Part shown: in pieces, positions 24,301-25,759 of the stretch
How positions within the stretch are numbered: the first letter of the stretch is position 1
Layout: each line of letters begins with the position of its first letter
DNA from: an uncultured Muribaculaceae bacterium
GTDB lineage: Bacteria; Bacteroidota; Bacteroidia; Bacteroidales; Muribaculaceae
Assembly (NCBI GenBank): GCA_910586475.1
Contig: CAJUHM010000021.1
Coordinates: forward strand, 1 to 25,759
Reading direction: 5' to 3'
Length of the DNA stretch: 25,759 nt
Made by a program: the position numbers and the translations under genes
Notes under the pieces: model-generated
Databases searched by the model: none
Told to the model about the DNA's origin: nothing
What the model saw: only the letters and a program-made list of their open reading frames with translations

Positions 24301-24644
24301 ATGGCGTTCAGAAGCCCGGTATGTATGTAGGCGAGACAATCGTGCCTATCGACGAGTACTACAAGACTGTTGGCGGTCAGATCTTTGCGTCTGAGTATGT
24401 TTATGACGCAACCAACTTCCGCCTTGGCGAGCTTTCGCTTGGCTACACATTCCGCAACCTTCTCAAAGGCGGAATCCGCAGCCTCAACCTTTCGTTCGTC
24501 GGCCGCAACCTCTTCTTCATCTACAAGAAGAGCCCGGTTGATCCCGAGATTTCGCTCTCGACAAAGAACGGTATGGGCGCTGTCGATGTGTTCAACCTTC
24601 CCTCAACCCGTTCCTACGGTATCAATCTGAAACTTGAATTCTAA
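21369..24644 (+). CDS. SusC/RagA-family TonB-dependent outer-membrane transporter
   Basis: A 1091-residue outer-membrane importer. A signal peptide (about residues 1-30) precedes a CarboxypepD_reg-like domain (about 45-115, GVVLDENDEPMIGATV and NIDGEFSITNV), then the TonB-box region DEVVVTAMG (122-130). A plug domain (about 135-280) has GKVSGVSISQ, ILLRGN, PLIVVDGIPM and LKGANAAALYGSAAANGVLMITTKKG. A 22-strand barrel ends in SYGINLKLEF. There is no N-terminal STN signalling domain, so direct control of an anti-sigma factor is not expected. The susD-like partner starts 23 bases later. The substrate (glycan or peptide) cannot be told, as no glycoside hydrolase is in the window. Asn is nearly always AAC and Gly often GGT, suggesting high expression. 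Upstream lie a promoter and two palindromes that may switch or repress it. Confidence 0.96.
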   Translation: MLKPTRTVGKVLFMAALTGFAFVPAMAVAAPAPIAVAQATSASTATGVVLDENDEPMIGATVQVANNPAQGGATNIDGEFSITNVKPGTKLKIIAVGYKPLEVVWNGQKLDVKLAPDSQVLDEVVVTAMGIRRKESSLTYATQELKNDELMKVQGSNFVNSLTGKVSGVSISQSAGGAGGTSKILLRGNKSVMGNNSPLIVVDGIPMTNQVGDASSSYSASWDPTYSSSGEGGDALALINPDDIESINVLKGANAAALYGSAAANGVLMITTKKGKEGRISVTVNSGVTFERALMTPKLQKTYGSAIDLSAGTIAVDAWGKKLSDMTAEDLAFAGAKLTNVYNDNVSDFFRTGTTWNNSVSISGGNDLMRTYFSYSNSNANGIIRSNNYNRNTFSFRQNYNLFNNKLHIDVALNYVYAKTRNRAGGGTVLNPLYDLYLTAPNIDMNYYRNNFIQSKGTWTSNPHTYFIGGQRATGTTTLTGPQQIWAYPTAKHNNPYWLTGVNNGNTVEERAYGYATVSYDIWDGLSAQARLNLDRAKLSGESHRYATTQSVSAMEDYGKFSQDRSTSNDVYVDVLLSYNKEIKDFNVSATAGWSGHSVKSSWQKIWADATYYTHSMDNLPTMVNLFEPSVQWAGSPVTHGQDSNWDKGLFFTGQFGWRDLVYIEGSYRQDWYRAFRQFVDRGTPDNYGYWSLGGNTLVHRYLTMPSFINYLKVRASYSEVGNSIPNVFYSLGTLNLATGAMSGSGYGYFANPRPEKSKSIEAGFDIAFFNNNLMWDLTYYHTDLTNSYFVAPSASGKSTPVNTGLIRNQGIETTLSYNILAGHDWIWKTGVNLSYNDNKIVKTFKNSQGQAARMEQSIANGKILVRYEEGGSYGDMYTRDFRRNEDGSIWLSKNTGTPQLSPRNYVCLGNMNSKWQLGWSNTVTWKDLSLYFLISGRIGGKTISLTEAYLDNAGMSERSGQARLNAEKNNIYWVSPDGVQKPGMYVGETIVPIDEYYKTVGGQIFASEYVYDATNFRLGELSLGYTFRNLLKGGIRSLNLSFVGRNLFFIYKKSPVDPEISLSTKNGMGAVDVFNLPSTRSYGINLKLEF

Positions 24645-24667
24645 CTACTGTAAAGATCAAAACTATA

Positions 24668-25716
24668 ATGAAACTTGATAAACTCAAATATGCGGCATTC
24701 ATGCTTCCTCTTCTCGGAATGACGGCATGTATGGATTTCGACGCTCCGTCCGACGAGTTCACCGCCGGTCAGGAAAACCTTGATGAGCAGGTCTATCAGG
24801 GCCATCCCGACAGCATTCCATACATGATTATTGCCGATAAGGATTCGGTCAATGAGGCCAAAACGGTTCTCCGCCAGAACTTCTCCCAGATGCTCAATGC
24901 AGAGTATTATATGAAGGGCGGAAAAGGTGGTAGCCTTCCCCAGGAACACCAGTATCAGTATGTCTTCAACCTCCACATCGATAACTATGCCGGCTATTGC
25001 GTGGCCGATCAGAATTTCGACGGACGTATGGTGACAACCTATTCCTACTACCAGGATTTCTGCGACGGCCCTTACGGTGCATACAAAGAAATCCGCAACC
25101 TTCTCTGCAATACGCTCAACCATCCGATGGTCGACCGCCTTCCCGAAATCAAGGCTATCGCGCTGGCCCTTTTCAGCTACACTTCACAGGAAATGGTCGA
25201 CGTCTATGGCGCGGTTCCCTACACCGATTTCAAAAACAACCGTCAGGACGCTCCCTTCACCTTTGAACCGGGTAGCGAGATCTACAAGAAGATCGTCAAC
25301 AATCTTGACACGATCAATGCCTGTCTGAAAAATTTCGAGACAAAGCCCGACTGGTATAAAAGCGTTATCAGTGGAATTCTCGCTTATCCGGCCGACGGAA
25401 TCACCCATGACAAAGAGGTCTCTTCATGGCGTCGCTTCGCAAACTCTCTCAAGCTCCGCATGGCCATGCACTATGTCAAATATGACAGCGATCAGGCTAA
25501 AAAATGGGCTGAAGAGGCTGTCCGCGAGGGTGTAGTGACGACTACTGACGAAGAAATCGTGCTTGATGTCAACAGTGGTCTCGTTTCCAATCCTCTGACA
25601 TTCATTACCAACAGCTGGTGTGACTCACGTCTGAACGCTTCGTTCGAGAGTCTGCTCGCATCGCTTGACCACCCCTATATGAAGTATGTCTTTGCGAAAA
25701 ACAGTGCGGACATCAC
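24668..25716 (+). CDS. SusD/RagB-family surface lipoprotein, 3'-truncated by the contig end
   Basis: The N-terminal 349 residues of a SusD-like nutrient-binding lipoprotein, which caps the SusC barrel. The signal MKLDKLKYAAFMLPLLGMTAC gives a lipidated Cys21, followed by acidic residues (MDFDAPSDE) resembling the Bacteroidota lipoprotein surface-export signal. Family motifs are YKEIRNL, KAIALALFSYTSQEMVDVYGAVPYTD (TPR-like helical bundle) and SWRRFANSLKLRMAMHY. The reading frame has no stop before the end of the window. It runs on through the sequencing adapter from 25717, so the apparent tail ending RKSTRLNSSH is artefact. The usual length is 500-600 residues, so roughly a third to two fifths is missing. 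Confidence 0.93.
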
Positions 25717-25759
25717 AGATCGGAAGAGCACACGTCTGAACTCCAGTCACTGTGAAATC
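25717..25759 (+). other. Illumina TruSeq adapter contamination
   Basis: From 25717 the sequence reads AGATCGGAAGAGC and continues to CTCCAGTCAC at 25750, the full 34-base TruSeq read-1 adapter. The next six bases (TGTGAA, 25751-25756) fit an index, and ATC (25757-25759) is how the adapter resumes. This is not organismal DNA and should be trimmed. Confidence 0.98.

Noticed and set aside
1..25759. Possible mobile element, phage defence or CRISPR system
   Set aside because: No transposase, integrase, cas gene, spaced repeat array or toxin-antitoxin pair was recognised anywhere in the window.

Overview
The window reads as a chromosomal contig from a Bacteroidota bacterium of the order Bacteroidales. 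A gut lineage such as Muribaculaceae is my best guess, from the moderate GC content and gene set, not from any search. The evidence is a SusC/SusD-type outer-membrane pair, a periplasmic Tricorn-type protease, an RnBP-like N-acylglucosamine 2-epimerase, a DUF2807 protein, weak Shine-Dalgarno sequences, and several upstream elements matching the Bacteroidota promoter (-7 TAnnTTTG, sometimes with a -33 TTTG). Most of the window is ordinary housekeeping sequence. I found no tRNA, rRNA, CRISPR array, transposase or recombinase.

Layout. 1-870: a secreted outer-membrane beta-barrel protein (minus) and a strong hairpin. 871-4323: a divergent amino-sugar pair, the 2-epimerase (minus) and a BadF-type sugar kinase (plus). 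The kinase is translationally coupled to serB. Together the epimerase and kinase could convert ManNAc to GlcNAc to GlcNAc-6-P. 4413-8265: a Tricorn-like protease, a Bcp peroxiredoxin and a good terminator. 8266-8662: an AT-rich leader and a small Arg-rich single-pass membrane protein. 8683-14087: a tight five-gene minus-strand cluster that reads, in transcription order, secreted barrel-like protein, M16 peptidase, tRNA-dihydrouridine synthase, DUF2807 protein and MOP-family polysaccharide flippase. 14152-15749: a zinc-type ABC binding lipoprotein and ATPase with no permease. 15746-18714: a MATE transporter followed by a COG2509-type flavoprotein (minus). 18828-20857: a HAD phosphatase, NadC (minus) and RlmH. 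20858-21368: a 511-bp intergenic region. 21369-25716: susC-like and susD-like genes, the latter cut by the contig end.

The most interesting biology is upstream of the susC-like gene. Two 17-bp palindromes with identical arms lie 227 bp apart, and their cores read as exact reverse complements of one another. Just inside the gene-proximal copy is a good Bacteroidota promoter pointing at susC. This resembles an invertible, phase-variable promoter cassette; a two-site operator is the main alternative. Neither is proven here.

The last 43 bases (25717-25759) are not biological. They match the Illumina TruSeq read-1 adapter plus an apparent 6-base index, so the susD-like gene is truncated at 25716 and its apparent C-terminal tail is artefact.
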